Source of the DNA: Ruminococcus bromii
GTDB lineage: Bacteria; Bacillota; Clostridia; Oscillospirales; Acutalibacteraceae
Direction: 5' to 3'
Length of the DNA: 64,000 nucleotides
NCBI RefSeq assembly: GCF_002834235.1
Contig: NZ_NNBY01000027.1
Span: 62,001 to 126,000, forward strand
A program made the position numbers and the translations under genes. Shown here piece after piece: positions 18,501 to 26,421 of this stretch. Every line of letters starts with the position of its first letter. Positions within the stretch are counted from its first letter, which is position 1. The notes beneath the pieces were generated by a model. It was not told where the DNA came from. It searched no databases and saw only the letters and a program-made list of their open reading frames with translations.

Positions 18501-19778
18501 ACCTCTTTTGAGAACATTATTGAAGTTTACTGTTGCTACCTGACCGGCAACAACGGTTACTCTGTGAACCTCTTGCGGTACATATTTGTCGATAGATTGC
18601 TCTGTTACCGTATATACGCCCGGCATAAGGTTGTCAATCTGGAACTTACCACCGTTTGCTGTGGTAACTGTCTGATTTACTCCGTTGCCTGAAATAGTGA
18701 AATTGATACCGTCAACCTTTCCGTCCTCAGATGTTTTCACAATCTGACAAGAACCGTAGCTGACTTTCATCTTTACATATCCGCTTACAGGGTCGCTGAC
18801 TTCCTGTGCGTAAGTAACAACATCCTGCACACTTGAATTTTGACCGTGCTTTCCCTCAGACCATACGATGACACCTCTGCGGACACCGTTTTTCTTACTT
18901 GCGGTAATAGTAAATTCCTTACTCGGTGCTTTATCCATTGACACCGTAAGTTTGTTTCCGCTTGTGGAAAATGTTACACCACTGATATTCGCCTTGAAAT
19001 CATAATTGGAGAGTACACCGTTTGAGTCTGTAAGAGTCGCAACATATTTGCTTCCGTTCCATTCAAGTTCATTTACTTTCGCTGAACCGCTTGATTTAGT
19101 ACAGAAGCTCGGCACAACTGTATGATTCTGCACACTGCTGACCATACTGTTGTAGTAATTCATAATCTTACTGCGAAGCGGATGTTTGGCATTGATAACA
19201 TCTTTCACATTGCTGCAACCACTGGCTGCTTTGTGATTAAAGTTTGCGTCACGCTCTCCTACGACTGTTTCCCAAATAAGAAGCTGTGTTGCATAAGCGT
19301 GAGCAATACTGTTTGCCGCACTTTCGTTCTGCGACCTCCAGCTTGTTGAAATCGTTCCTCGATAGCCGTGCTGCAAGATACGACCGATAAAGAGTCTGAT
19401 TTCATCGCCGGAGATAACTCCGTTTGCTGTGATATTGTTAAAATAATTTTCATCGTATTTGTTCATACTCTGACCGGAGCTGAGTGAAACACCCGGCTCG
19501 ATACAATAGGCAATATTACCGGAATATGAACCGATTGCCTTTAAGTTAGTGTGGGTAGAACTGCCGGTATGCCAACCGTTCTTCAAAGTAAGGTTACTGT
19601 GTCCCCACACACCGTCGTAATTTGCGTCGCCGTCACGAGGAAAATCAACCATATACACTTTGGTCTTTTCTCCGCTTGCAGCAAACGCTGTGCTTGTCCC
19701 AATACTCATAAAAGCACTGAGACTGAGAACCGTCGCCATAACAAACGATACGGCTCTCTTGATTTTCGTCTTTACCAT
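15528..19778 (-). CDS. thioester/Cna-B repeat surface adhesin (SpaA-like, sortase-anchored)
   Basis: A 1416-residue cell-wall protein. A signal peptide occupies residues 1-34 (…STAFAA). The N-terminal domain (about 35-320) resembles a thioester domain: YCIEPG supplies the Cys and ATQLLIWE the Gln, which in known proteins form an internal thioester that bonds covalently to host surfaces. About ten Cna-B/SpaA-type repeats follow, with starts such as GSCQIVKTSEDG, GNLQVIKSSEDN and GNIELTKVDADYP, stiffened by isopeptide bonds in this family. One repeat contains a calcium-loop-like DVNGDGKLDDGDE. The C-terminus has a sortase-like TPKTGD, a hydrophobic helix and KRKKKK. It may hold mating cells together or bind host tissue. 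Start ATG 19778 follows AAGGAGG. No sortase gene is in the window. Confidence 0.92.
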   Translation of the reverse strand: MVKTKIKRAVSFVMATVLSLSAFMSIGTSTAFAASGEKTKVYMVDFPRDGDANYDGVWGHSNLTLKNGWHTGSSTHTNLKAIGSYSGNIAYCIEPGVSLSSGQSMNKYDENYFNNITANGVISGDEIRLFIGRILQHGYRGTISTSWRSQNESAANSIAHAYATQLLIWETVVGERDANFNHKAASGCSNVKDVINAKHPLRSKIMNYYNSMVSSVQNHTVVPSFCTKSSGSAKVNELEWNGSKYVATLTDSNGVLSNYDFKANISGVTFSTSGNKLTVSMDKAPSKEFTITASKKNGVRRGVIVWSEGKHGQNSSVQDVVTYAQEVSDPVSGYVKMKVSYGSCQIVKTSEDGKVDGINFTISGNGVNQTVTTANGGKFQIDNLMPGVYTVTEQSIDKYVPQEVHRVTVVAGQVATVNFNNVLKRGNLQVIKSSEDNLVEGVKFHLYGTSLAGIAVDEYAVTDKNGVATFKDVLISGSTPYTLEEVDTEIRYVVPEKQTAPIKWNEVTNRDFTNILKKFSVTVTKSDREEGTAQGDAKLSGAVYGIYKGDTLVDKYVTDSEGQFTTKEYVCDSDWTIREITPSEGYLLDKTIHKVGAEPKLFTIEHNLVANDVTEQVMKGNIAIIKHTDDGETKIETPENGAEFEVYLKSSGSFEKADKDERDTIVCDENGFAQTKDMPYGVYTVHQTKGWEGRELMKDFDVFISQDGQTYRYLINNANFESYIKVVKVDAETGKTIPYAGAGFQIYDPAGNKVSMTFTYPTPTTIDTFYTDADGQLVTPEKLDYGKGYSLVEVQAPYGYVLDSTPVSFDVTEENSTQEGGITLIKVDKPNMAQKGTISVEKTGEVFFGVNVSGEEDKDVIYQPVYKVKGLAGAVYEITADEDVITPDGTLRYHKGDVVDTVTTNEDGKAKSKELYLGKYTVVETKAPNGMVINKEKHSVELTYAGQDVAVTETATSFVNERQKVKISLEKVLEQNETFGIGKNDKIKNISFGLYAKEDIVSSSGTVIPADGLIEIITLDENGTATANTDLPFGSYYIKEIATDEHYILSDTQYPFTFEYAGQDTETVEIKVNDGKPIENKLIYGSVFGKKIDENGEALGGALIGIFKADETEYTKEHAIMTATSEKDGSFSFAKVPYGKWIVREIEAPEGFVLDDTSYEVNIGENEQVIEVEITDEYIYGNIELTKVDADYPDNKLTGATFDVYKDVNGDGKLDDGDELIGNLEETATGIYEMKEILYGKYLVQETKAPEGFVLDKGVYSVFIEKDETTYKVENKAGVGFINEAMKGSLKIKKTSSDGNVEGFTFRVTGVNGYDSTFTTDKNGEISIDGLRIGEYTVSEVSDNVSAGYILPADKKVTVKVGETVEIEMHNELRDTPKTGDDKKTGLWVALAGASALGIVATVVASKRKKKKEGNE

Positions 19779-19804
19779 CTAAGTTTCCTCCTTAAAATGA
19801 AAGA

Positions 19805-19828
19805 ACGCACCGATTATCTCAGTGCGTC
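19805..19828 (-). terminator. hairpin between lipoprotein and adhesin genes
   Basis: ACGCAC and GTGCGT pair around an 11-base loop, and on the minus strand a T-rich stretch follows. It could attenuate read-through from the lipoprotein gene into the adhesin gene. The stem is short, so this is a weak call. Confidence 0.35.
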
Positions 19829-19852
19829 CGATACTGTATTTTATTTTGTTTT

Positions 19853-20533
19853 TTAGCAGTAGCCGATATAGATTTCATATTCCGTATCGGATACCTTTTC
19901 TGCCCATACCCACACTGCGGTAAATCCTTCCACATTTTTGTATCTCTTCAGCCTGCTTTGAATATCGTCCTTAATGCCTGTGCGTTTGGCATTGGCGGTT
20001 ATCGGATTATCCCAACAATCCGTTGCGGTACTGTCCAACTCCAAACCGATACTTTGAGCATAACTCTTGGCGTAACTCAAATAAGGATTAACATCAAAGC
20101 TCGGCTTCGCTTCTTCCGTCGGTTTTGGCTTTGTGGGTTTCACTTCTTCCTTAACTGGCGGTGTTTCCGGCTCTGGCTTCGGTTGTTGCTGTGGCTGCTC
20201 CTGTTCTTGAATACTGTCAGGCTTTTTCGTTACCTGAACGGATTCATAGCTTTTTGCAGTTTCCGCCCTACTACCTGCCGTAGAAGAAACATCCGACTTT
20301 TCCTGCTGACTTGGCTCTGTTGTTGCTTCACTTGATACTGGTTGCTCCGTTTCAGGAACAACACTTGTATCCTCTGCTTTTTCTGTTCCGTTCGTTGTTT
20401 CGGTATTACCAGCCGTAAAAGAAATCCTTTTATCCGTGTCATTTCGTGCGGTTTCTTTGGCTGTGTTACCGTTACATCCGGCAAACAAAATCATCAAGCA
20501 GGCAATCATACAAACCATCCATTTCTTTCTCAT
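19853..20533 (-). CDS. ICE-encoded lipoprotein of unknown function
   Basis: A 226-residue secreted lipoprotein. The signal peptide (MRKKWMVCMIACLMILFAGC) ends in a lipobox whose Cys is residue 20. A Ser/Thr/Glu/Gln-rich linker with KPTKPKPTEEAKP spans about residues 25-145. The C-terminal domain of about 80 residues (NPYLSYAKSYAQSIGL...VWVWAEKVSDTEYEIYIGYC) is probably the functional part; I do not recognise it. It is transcribed with the adhesin gene downstream. Start ATG 20533 follows AAAGGAG. It might modify the surface of the recipient or donor, for example for exclusion, but that is speculation. Confidence 0.75.
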   Translation of the reverse strand: MRKKWMVCMIACLMILFAGCNGNTAKETARNDTDKRISFTAGNTETTNGTEKAEDTSVVPETEQPVSSEATTEPSQQEKSDVSSTAGSRAETAKSYESVQVTKKPDSIQEQEQPQQQPKPEPETPPVKEEVKPTKPKPTEEAKPSFDVNPYLSYAKSYAQSIGLELDSTATDCWDNPITANAKRTGIKDDIQSRLKRYKNVEGFTAVWVWAEKVSDTEYEIYIGYC

Positions 20534-20773
20534 AAGCTATCGCTCCTTTCGCCTTAATCGTAATCAATCAGACAAAAAACAGCAAAGGTGCGAATATCCT
20601 AACTTTTTATCGTATCAGACACTTTGTTTACACTTCAAATGTGCGAACCCTTTATTAGACAGCTATAAGTTATGAGAGATAGGTATATTCAAGTGAGATA
20701 GAATATATCTTTTCAGCAAGTAAACAGTAGGTATTAGGGGGTAGAGTGTGAGAAGGGGGAGTAACAAAATCGG

Positions 20774-21706
20774 CTATCTGCTATCACGGTCTGCCCGTTG
20801 CCTGAGATACTTGTTGTAATGCTCCAATGCCTTGCACACGAAGTCCTCCGTTTGGCTGATTGGGATATTTTTCGGGATGAGTTGTCGCACTCTGTCGCCC
20901 CTTAGCACAATCTTCTCTTTCTGGTTTGGCTTTTCCTCCGACATAATGGCTTGGATAGCTTCGGTTGTCAGTTTGCCCTCATCGAAAAACTTTCGCATAC
21001 GGATAGTCTGGTCGTGAGAGGGAGTTGCGTCGTTCATATCAATCTCATCAACCACATCACGCTGACAATCTTCGTCAAGATACGAAAGCTCTACCGCCGG
21101 TCGCATTTTAATTCGCCCTTCATCGACAAATTCAAGCAGTTCGGGAACAAGGTTTGTAAGGCGAACATAACGCTGGATTTGCGTTTTACTATCAGCAGAA
21201 TTTTCTGCAATTTGTTCCACCGAGAACTTCTGACCCACTGGGGCAGAAGTTAAATCAGAACGAAATCCTTGCCTTTTCATAGCGTCCAAACGCATTTTGT
21301 AGGCAAAGGCTTTTTCAGAGGGAAGTATCTGCGACCTTTGGAAATTACTTTCCACCATTAGAATTGTGGCTTCATCTCGATTAAGGTCAACAACCTCACA
21401 TCTTAACGTTTCAAAACCGGCAAGTTCGCTTGCTCGTTTTCGTCTGTGACCGGATACGAGTTCATATCTTCCGTCCTCTTTCTGCCTTACCGTTGCCGGA
21501 GTAATTACTCCACGTTCCTTGATACTCTCGACAAGCTGCTGCATATCTTCATCGTCCCTGACCTTGAACGGGTGGTCTGGGAAATCGTCAATCAGCTCTA
21601 ATGGAATATCTCGGATTTTAGAAAGTCTTTCTTCCTCTCTCTGTGCCTGCGTTGTAAAAAGGTCATCGAGCCTCGTGAGAGTGAAGTCGCTCTTTCTTTC
21701 TGCCAT
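20774..21706 (-). CDS. parB: ParB/Spo0J-family partition protein
   Basis: A 310-residue DNA-binding partition protein. The ParB nuclease-like domain covers about residues 30-125 (IPLELIDDFPDHPFKVRDDE, ELVSGHRRKRASELAG). It is followed by the ESNFQRSQILPSEKAFAY region and a helix-turn-helix (FSVEQIAENSADSKTQIQRYVRL). With ParA it probably stabilises the circular, excised form of the element. Its ATG at 21706 follows GGAGG, and the gene overlaps parA by 44 bases in another frame, implying coupled expression. No parS site could be identified with confidence. Confidence 0.93.
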   Translation of the reverse strand: MAERKSDFTLTRLDDLFTTQAQREEERLSKIRDIPLELIDDFPDHPFKVRDDEDMQQLVESIKERGVITPATVRQKEDGRYELVSGHRRKRASELAGFETLRCEVVDLNRDEATILMVESNFQRSQILPSEKAFAYKMRLDAMKRQGFRSDLTSAPVGQKFSVEQIAENSADSKTQIQRYVRLTNLVPELLEFVDEGRIKMRPAVELSYLDEDCQRDVVDEIDMNDATPSHDQTIRMRKFFDEGKLTTEAIQAIMSEEKPNQKEKIVLRGDRVRQLIPKNIPISQTEDFVCKALEHYNKYLRQRADRDSR

Positions 21707-22487
21707 CGGCTAACACCTCCTTCGTAAATTCGGTGTATGCCTTAGACACCGTACTGTTTGGCTCATATGCAAAAATGCTCTTCCCTTTGGAAGAAGTTTC
21801 TGCGGCTTTTACAGCAATCGGAATAGATGTGCGATACAGCTTAATCTGATTTCCGAAATTCTCCCGCAACGCTTCCACCGTACTTTTGGCGAGGTTTGTG
21901 CGGTTATCCACCAAAGTAAGAAGCATACCGTCTATCTTAATATCCTGATTGATATACTTCTTGACTTTTGAAATGGTCTGCACAAGCTGGGTCATACCTT
22001 TAGCCGGCAAATACTGTGCCTGCACCGGAATAATCACGCTGTCTGCCGCAGATAGAGCATTGAGTGTTACCATACTCAGAGAAGGCATACAGTCAATCAA
22101 GACAAAATCGTATCTGTCTTTGACCTGACTCAAATAATTCCTCAAAGTGGTTTCTCTGCTCATAGCGTTCATCAGGTTATATTCCATCGCCGAAAGTTCA
22201 AGGTTCGCCGGTAAAAGGTCAACACCTTCCTCGTGGTGCAGAATACCGTCTGTCGGGTCATTCATCGTTTCACTAATCACATCTGTAAGTTTCGTTGCAA
22301 GCGTGATACCCAAGTTGTCTGTATCTCTCCAACCGAGACAAGTAGTTAAATCTCCCTGTGGGTCTGCGTCTATGAGCAACACTTTCTTACCCTGCATTGC
22401 AAGACCAACACCAAGATTAACCGTTGTCGTTGTCTTTCCGACTCCGCCTTTTTGATTGCATATGGCAATCGTTTTGCAGTTTGACAC
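21663..22487 (-). CDS. parA: ParA-family partition ATPase
   Basis: A 274-residue deviant Walker-type ATPase. The Walker A motif KGGVGKTTTTVNLG lies near residues 13-26, and DADPQGDLTTCLG and FVLIDCMPSL supply the other nucleotide-binding motifs. It starts with GTG at 22487 after AAAGGAGG, and is the first gene of the leftward ICE operon. ParA proteins position plasmids and circular ICE forms through a ParB-DNA complex. Confidence 0.94.
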   Translation of the reverse strand: MSNCKTIAICNQKGGVGKTTTTVNLGVGLAMQGKKVLLIDADPQGDLTTCLGWRDTDNLGITLATKLTDVISETMNDPTDGILHHEEGVDLLPANLELSAMEYNLMNAMSRETTLRNYLSQVKDRYDFVLIDCMPSLSMVTLNALSAADSVIIPVQAQYLPAKGMTQLVQTISKVKKYINQDIKIDGMLLTLVDNRTNLAKSTVEALRENFGNQIKLYRTSIPIAVKAAETSSKGKSIFAYEPNSTVSKAYTEFTKEVLADGRKKERLHSHEAR

Positions 22488-22542
22488 CCCTTGCGTCCTC
22501 CTTTCAATTTATTCATAGCCAATAAAATATGACTATGTACTT

Positions 22543-22566
22543 GACCGTTTCATTTCCTAAACGGTC
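22543..22566. repeat. inverted repeat upstream of parA
   Basis: GACCGTTT and AAACGGTC form a perfect 8-bp inverted repeat with an 8-base centre, 56-79 bases before the parA start codon. It is placed where an operator of the par operon would be expected. Confidence 0.5.
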
Positions 22567-23030
22567 GTGGCAATATTTATTCTCAATATCCCTTGCCAAG
22601 CATATCGCTTTCGGGAAGTCGTTAAGGAACAGACTGCTTATCTGTATCATAGGAATCTAACCTCTGCCGGGTACTCCGCCAGCTCCGTAGAGAAGTATCA
22701 TTATCTTTCTGACCGTCATCGCCATATCGGTTGCAATCCGATACTCATAGCAGGAGTTCTCGCTGTTCTGAAATTTTCAGAAGTTTCGGCGTACCTGCTA
22801 AAGTGGCTATCATCAGAATTAAAGTCTTAACGACCTGTGTATTCAATTGTCAAAGAACAATTGAAAAGGCTTCCGTTTTCATCATCAGGAATTAACCCCT
22901 TCACTCATTGCACAAAAGGCTTCATTTTGGACACCCAAAATCGCTGCTTTTCCGAAAAAATTTCAAAAAATTTTTAGGCGACAAAAAAAGCCGCCTATTT
23001 TCCTCACAATCAAGGTCAATAGACGTCGGG

Positions 23031-23059
23031 TAGAAATTTTAACATTTATGATGTATAAT
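23031..23059 (+). promoter_or_regulatory. sigma-A-like promoter of the methyltransferase gene
   Basis: A perfect TATAAT (23054-23059) preceded by TAGAAA (23031-23036) at 17 bases. It lies about 55 bases before the methyltransferase start, in AT-rich DNA. The -35 box is only a partial match. Confidence 0.5.
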
Positions 23060-23113
23060 AAAACACAGAGGAATATTTGAAGTTGTATTATTGAATAAAA
23101 TGGAGATTTTGAT

Positions 23114-23737
23114 ATGAAAGACAAGGCAAACAAGGGTTATTGGCAACGACTTGCAAAAATATATGCACCTTTGATGGAGTCAGATAAGAAATTTTATAAT
23201 GCAATCTGCGGATATATTAGAGATTATCTCAAATCTGATATGAATGTATTAGAATTAGCTTGTGGAACAGGGCAGCTATCTTTCCCATTGTCTGATTGTA
23301 CTAATAGCTGGACGGCAACCGATTTTTCGGAAAATATGATTAAGCAAGCGAAAAGGAGAGGTACAACAGAAAAACTTAGTTTTTGCGTAGCCGATGCAAC
23401 GGCACTTTCATATGAGAATGAAAATTTTGATTGTGTAGTAATTTCAAATGCACTGCACATTATGCCAGAGCCTGAAAAAGCAATGCAGGAAATTCGTAGA
23501 GTATTAAAAAAAGATGGTATTTTGTACGCACCAACCTTCTTATGGGCAGAGAAAAAATCAAGTGGTTTACGAAAGCGATTGATGTCTATTACAGGATTTA
23601 AAGCATACAAAGAATGGAACAAGGAAAATTTTTGTGAGTTTATTGCGGATTATGGCTTTACAGTCGTCAAAGTGAATTTGGTGGATGGCGGTTTAGCTCC
23701 TGTTGGAGTTTTGATTGCGAAAAAAACTAATTATTAA
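23114..23737 (+). CDS. class I SAM-dependent methyltransferase (UbiE-like fold)
   Basis: A 207-residue Rossmann-fold methyltransferase. Motif I is VLELACGTGQLSFPL (about residues 46-60), motif II ends in TATDFSENMI, and the later motifs FDCVVISNALHIMPEP and LKKDGILYAPTF are clear. Substrate unknown. It is clearly more AT-rich than the minus-strand ICE genes and points the other way, which suggests separate acquisition as cargo. The second methyltransferase follows 91 bases later, probably on the same transcript. Confidence 0.85.
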   Translation: MKDKANKGYWQRLAKIYAPLMESDKKFYNAICGYIRDYLKSDMNVLELACGTGQLSFPLSDCTNSWTATDFSENMIKQAKRRGTTEKLSFCVADATALSYENENFDCVVISNALHIMPEPEKAMQEIRRVLKKDGILYAPTFLWAEKKSSGLRKRLMSITGFKAYKEWNKENFCEFIADYGFTVVKVNLVDGGLAPVGVLIAKKTNY

Positions 23738-23828
23738 ATTTGAATTTTTCTAAGTGATAGATACTTTACAAAATAAACTTCATATGTTAGATTGGTCAGC
23801 AAAAACTAACTAAAGAAAGAGGTAGATT

Positions 23829-24638
23829 ATGAATAAATTTGATGGTGTTGCAAATACGTTATTTGTTCCGTTAGTGGCAAGAATCAATATCTCTAAAAAA
23901 TTTCCAGAATATTTTATGGATGAAAAGGCTCTTGAGTTGGAGAAGTATTTACCACAAGGTGTAGATAAAGGTTCTTCTGAATATAGCAATATGGCATCGG
24001 TAGCACGTTATTACAATATGGACAAAACAGTTATTGCGTTTGCAAAAAGTTACGCAGAAAGTAATATTGTATATCTTGGTGCAGGATTAGAGACTGCTTA
24101 TGACCGTTTAAGTGATAAGATTGAAAACAGAACTGTACATTGGTATGAGACTGATTTGCCAGAAGTAATAGAGGCAAGAAAAAAAGTATTTGGTCAGCGA
24201 AAAAATGAAACGCTCATTGCAGGCGATATGTTTAAATTGGAATGGGTAAAGGAAATAGACAATTCGCTTCCTACACTGCTAATTGTGTCAGGTGTGTTCC
24301 AATATTTCCATGAAGAAGAAATCATAGCATTTATTAAGGGGTGTGGAAAAGCATTTCCAAAAGGTGAGATGTTGTTTGACGCTACAAGTGAGAGTGGATT
24401 AAAGTTTACGAACTGGTTTATCAAACGTACAGGAAATGCAAGTGCTATTATGTATTTTGGTATTAACGATAGCAAAGAATTTGCAAACAAATGTAGTATG
24501 GAATTATTGGAAGAAAAGACATTCTTTCCAGAAGCATTGAAGATGTTAGGGAAGAAACTTTCTTTTGTTACAAAAGTATCTATGAAGGTTGCAGAGAAGA
24601 AGAAACAGGTAATAATTCTTCGTTTGAAATTGAATTAA
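23829..24638 (+). CDS. leucine carboxyl methyltransferase (LCMT)-family methyltransferase
   Basis: A 269-residue protein of the LCMT/PpmA-like family, which in bacteria methylates carboxyl or hydroxyl groups of small molecules. Visible features: KGSSEYSNMASVARYYNMD near the N-terminus, motif I IVYLGAGLETAYDRL (about 80-94), HWYETDLPEVIEARKKVF (about 105-122), and LLIVSGVFQYFHEEEI (about 150-165). AT-rich like its neighbour. The ribosome site is AAAGAGG. The pair could modify one metabolite or signal together; no biosynthetic genes lie nearby. Confidence 0.85.
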   Translation: MNKFDGVANTLFVPLVARINISKKFPEYFMDEKALELEKYLPQGVDKGSSEYSNMASVARYYNMDKTVIAFAKSYAESNIVYLGAGLETAYDRLSDKIENRTVHWYETDLPEVIEARKKVFGQRKNETLIAGDMFKLEWVKEIDNSLPTLLIVSGVFQYFHEEEIIAFIKGCGKAFPKGEMLFDATSESGLKFTNWFIKRTGNASAIMYFGINDSKEFANKCSMELLEEKTFFPEALKMLGKKLSFVTKVSMKVAEKKKQVIILRLKLN

Positions 24639-24672
24639 CTACCGTAAAATTTCAGTTTCACGAAGCATAATT

Positions 24673-24710
24673 AAAGACCGCTTACATTATAAAGGTGTAG
24701 GCGGTCTTTT
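24673..24710. terminator. bidirectional terminator
   Basis: AAAGACCGC and GCGGTCTTT pair with a further 4-bp extension, with T-runs on both sides. It closes the methyltransferase pair (plus) and the small DUF5720-like gene (minus). Confidence 0.85.
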
Positions 24711-24725
24711 GTGTGTTTAGATATA

Positions 24726-24896
24726 TTAGATTTTGACTTTCTTTTTCTTGGCTGTCAGCACCTTGCAAAGGACATCGTCAACTGCATCAGTGTATCTGCC
24801 TTGTGCTATCAAGTTATTTTTTAGGTTGATAAGCGACTGTATCACTCTGCTTTGCTCGTCATCGGTTAGATAAATATGATATTTCTTTTCTCTCAT
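24726..24896 (-). CDS. second DUF5720-like small protein
   Basis: A 56-residue protein starting MREKKYHIYLTDDEQSRVIQ and ending KKKKVKI, with the core LIAQGRYTDAVDD. It shares the layout YHI-acidic-SL-G-x-TDAVDD-KKK with the 67-residue protein before virD4. Its ATG overlaps the stop of the treble-clef repeat gene by four bases (ATGA), so the two are translated together. Too short for common ORF cutoffs. Function unknown; its presence supports the view that this stretch still belongs to the ICE. Confidence 0.75.
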   Translation of the reverse strand: MREKKYHIYLTDDEQSRVIQSLINLKNNLIAQGRYTDAVDDVLCKVLTAKKKKVKI

Positions 24897-26281
24897 CGGC
24901 TGCTCCTCCAGTTCTCAAATGTTTTCCTTATTATCCTGACATCTTCCTGTGTGTCGGAAGATATAAATATATGTACGCTCTGAAATGCCGCTTTGATACG
25001 CTGTGCATAATCGGGTTCCGCTTCGTTTGGCTTCATCGGCAACTTAATGAGTTTGATTCCACGTTGTTTACAGAGATGTTTCTTTAGTATGTCTATCTTC
25101 TCCGAGTCCGTATTCACTTGAATGGCAACCTGCTCCAGTGGGATATATACATCAAGTGGAATGCCGAATAACCTATCAGAACCAAGTTCAACTTTCAATC
25201 CTTTCAAATTGGCATAATAACTGATTGCAAGAGCCGGGAACAATGACAAATACTCCTGCTCACATATCCTGCACCCTTTATTGAGAACAGTACGCTCGTT
25301 TATCTTCATACTCCAAGAATGACCGTATCTGCATTGCCACCACGCTCTCTTTGCTGAATTTCTTGAAACTTCCGTCGGCTTCAACTTATTTAATTCATAA
25401 TCCCATTCTGTCAGAAGCTGCTTATCCGTCGTAGCCAAATCATTGTATCCGGCAAGTACCTCTCGTTCTGCACAAACAGGGCAGACCGTTCCTTTCACAC
25501 GAGCATTAATAACTGACTTCCACTCATTACCGCATTTCCTGCAATGCCACCATACATTTTTTCTTGACTTTGCATTAACCTCATCCGGTTGCAGAGGATA
25601 ATTCTTCTCTGACCATTCTTTTGCTATTAGTGGATGTGTACTTTTCAGGTCATTCTTTCCTTTTATAAATGTATATCCACTGCAACAAGGACATTTACTG
25701 CCGCCTGAGCGTGTGGAAATAAGCGTATTCCATTCGTAGCCACAGATTTTACATTTCCACCAAGCCTTGCTGTTTGCAAACGCCGTGACTTCTGTTGGTT
25801 TCTTTTCATTCTTATCTGACCATTCGTCTGCAACTTCCGGAAACAGGGTTGCAAGGTCATTAAATCCGGCAAGCACTTTGTTATGGGAGCAGTAAGGGCA
25901 ACCTGTTTTGTTGATGGTTCTGCTCTTTACGGTGGCTATCCATTCGTGTCCCTTTTCACATCTCCATATCACTTTCTTATGAGAACCAATAGAAACTTCT
26001 GTCGGTTTTATCTTATTCTTTTTTGACCACTGTTTTACCAGTAATGGCTCTAATGTCGCCAAATCGTTAATACCTGCAACCACTCTCGCACCGGAGCATA
26101 TAGGGCATTTCTCTCCGCCGGAGCGAGCCTTAACGCTTGCTTGCCATTCGTGACCGCAAGAACCTTTCCACCAAACTCTTTTATTTGAACCGAAGGTTAT
26201 CTTGTCCGATGTCAGTGGCAGGTTCTTATCTGACCATTCCGAAACAAGCTCCGGATGTACGCTTTGTAAAGTGTTACTCAT
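24893..26281 (-). CDS. five-repeat treble-clef zinc protein with degenerate Vsr-like tail
   Basis: About 462 residues. Five tandem units of roughly 68 residues each carry a zinc-finger pattern (GCGHEW...CPIC, KGHEW...CPYC, ICGYEW...CPCC, KCGNEW...CPVC, YGHSW...CRIC) preceded by EWS-K-N and T-E-V; this is the probable zinc-ribbon family DUF4379. The C-terminal about 110 residues resemble a Vsr/PD-(D/E)xK nuclease fold: LDVYIPLEQVAIQVN, then KHLCKQRGIKLIKLP. The usual AIEYDG catalytic Glu is Gln here, so cleavage may be lost. I prefer ATG 26281, ten bases after GGAG, over ATG 26314. It may bind nucleic acid; function unknown. Confidence 0.8.
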   Translation of the reverse strand: MSNTLQSVHPELVSEWSDKNLPLTSDKITFGSNKRVWWKGSCGHEWQASVKARSGGEKCPICSGARVVAGINDLATLEPLLVKQWSKKNKIKPTEVSIGSHKKVIWRCEKGHEWIATVKSRTINKTGCPYCSHNKVLAGFNDLATLFPEVADEWSDKNEKKPTEVTAFANSKAWWKCKICGYEWNTLISTRSGGSKCPCCSGYTFIKGKNDLKSTHPLIAKEWSEKNYPLQPDEVNAKSRKNVWWHCRKCGNEWKSVINARVKGTVCPVCAEREVLAGYNDLATTDKQLLTEWDYELNKLKPTEVSRNSAKRAWWQCRYGHSWSMKINERTVLNKGCRICEQEYLSLFPALAISYYANLKGLKVELGSDRLFGIPLDVYIPLEQVAIQVNTDSEKIDILKKHLCKQRGIKLIKLPMKPNEAEPDYAQRIKAAFQSVHIFISSDTQEDVRIIRKTFENWRSSR

Positions 26282-26367
26282 AGCATAACCACTCCTTCCT
26301 CTGTGATTATCCATATTATATTGACAAACACAGATTCACGGTAGTTTGCGATTCTTCCTATAAAAAT

Positions 26368-26401
26368 TGCCCCGACGGAGCATTTACGTTCCATCAGGGC
26401 A
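26368..26401 (-). terminator. terminator of the XRE regulator gene
   Basis: On the minus strand TGCCCTGATGGA pairs with TCCGTCGGGGCA (including G-U pairs) and is followed by ATTTTTAT. It lies 20 bases after the regulator stop codon. Confidence 0.8.
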
Positions 26402-26421
26402 GGTTTTACTTGTAGCGGGTC

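Larger units (their letters stand above)
22488..23113. other. 626-base non-coding region between divergent ICE genes
   Basis: This stretch separates parA (minus) from the methyltransferase gene (plus). It holds a perfect 8-bp inverted repeat at 22543-22566, a hairpin (TAGGCG/CGCCTA, 22974-22997) and a promoter for the plus-strand gene near 23031-23059. A plus-strand open frame at 22567-22830 (87 codons, GTG start) lacks a ribosome site and is probably not a gene, although I have an impression that this region is conserved among related ICEs. An origin for replication of the circular form could also lie here; nothing in the sequence proves it. Confidence 0.5.

Noticed and set aside
22567-22830. 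Plus-strand 87-codon frame upstream of parA
   Set aside because: GTG start without ribosome site, no recognisable domain, lies in the divergent promoter region. Kept only as a note because the region may be conserved in related ICEs.
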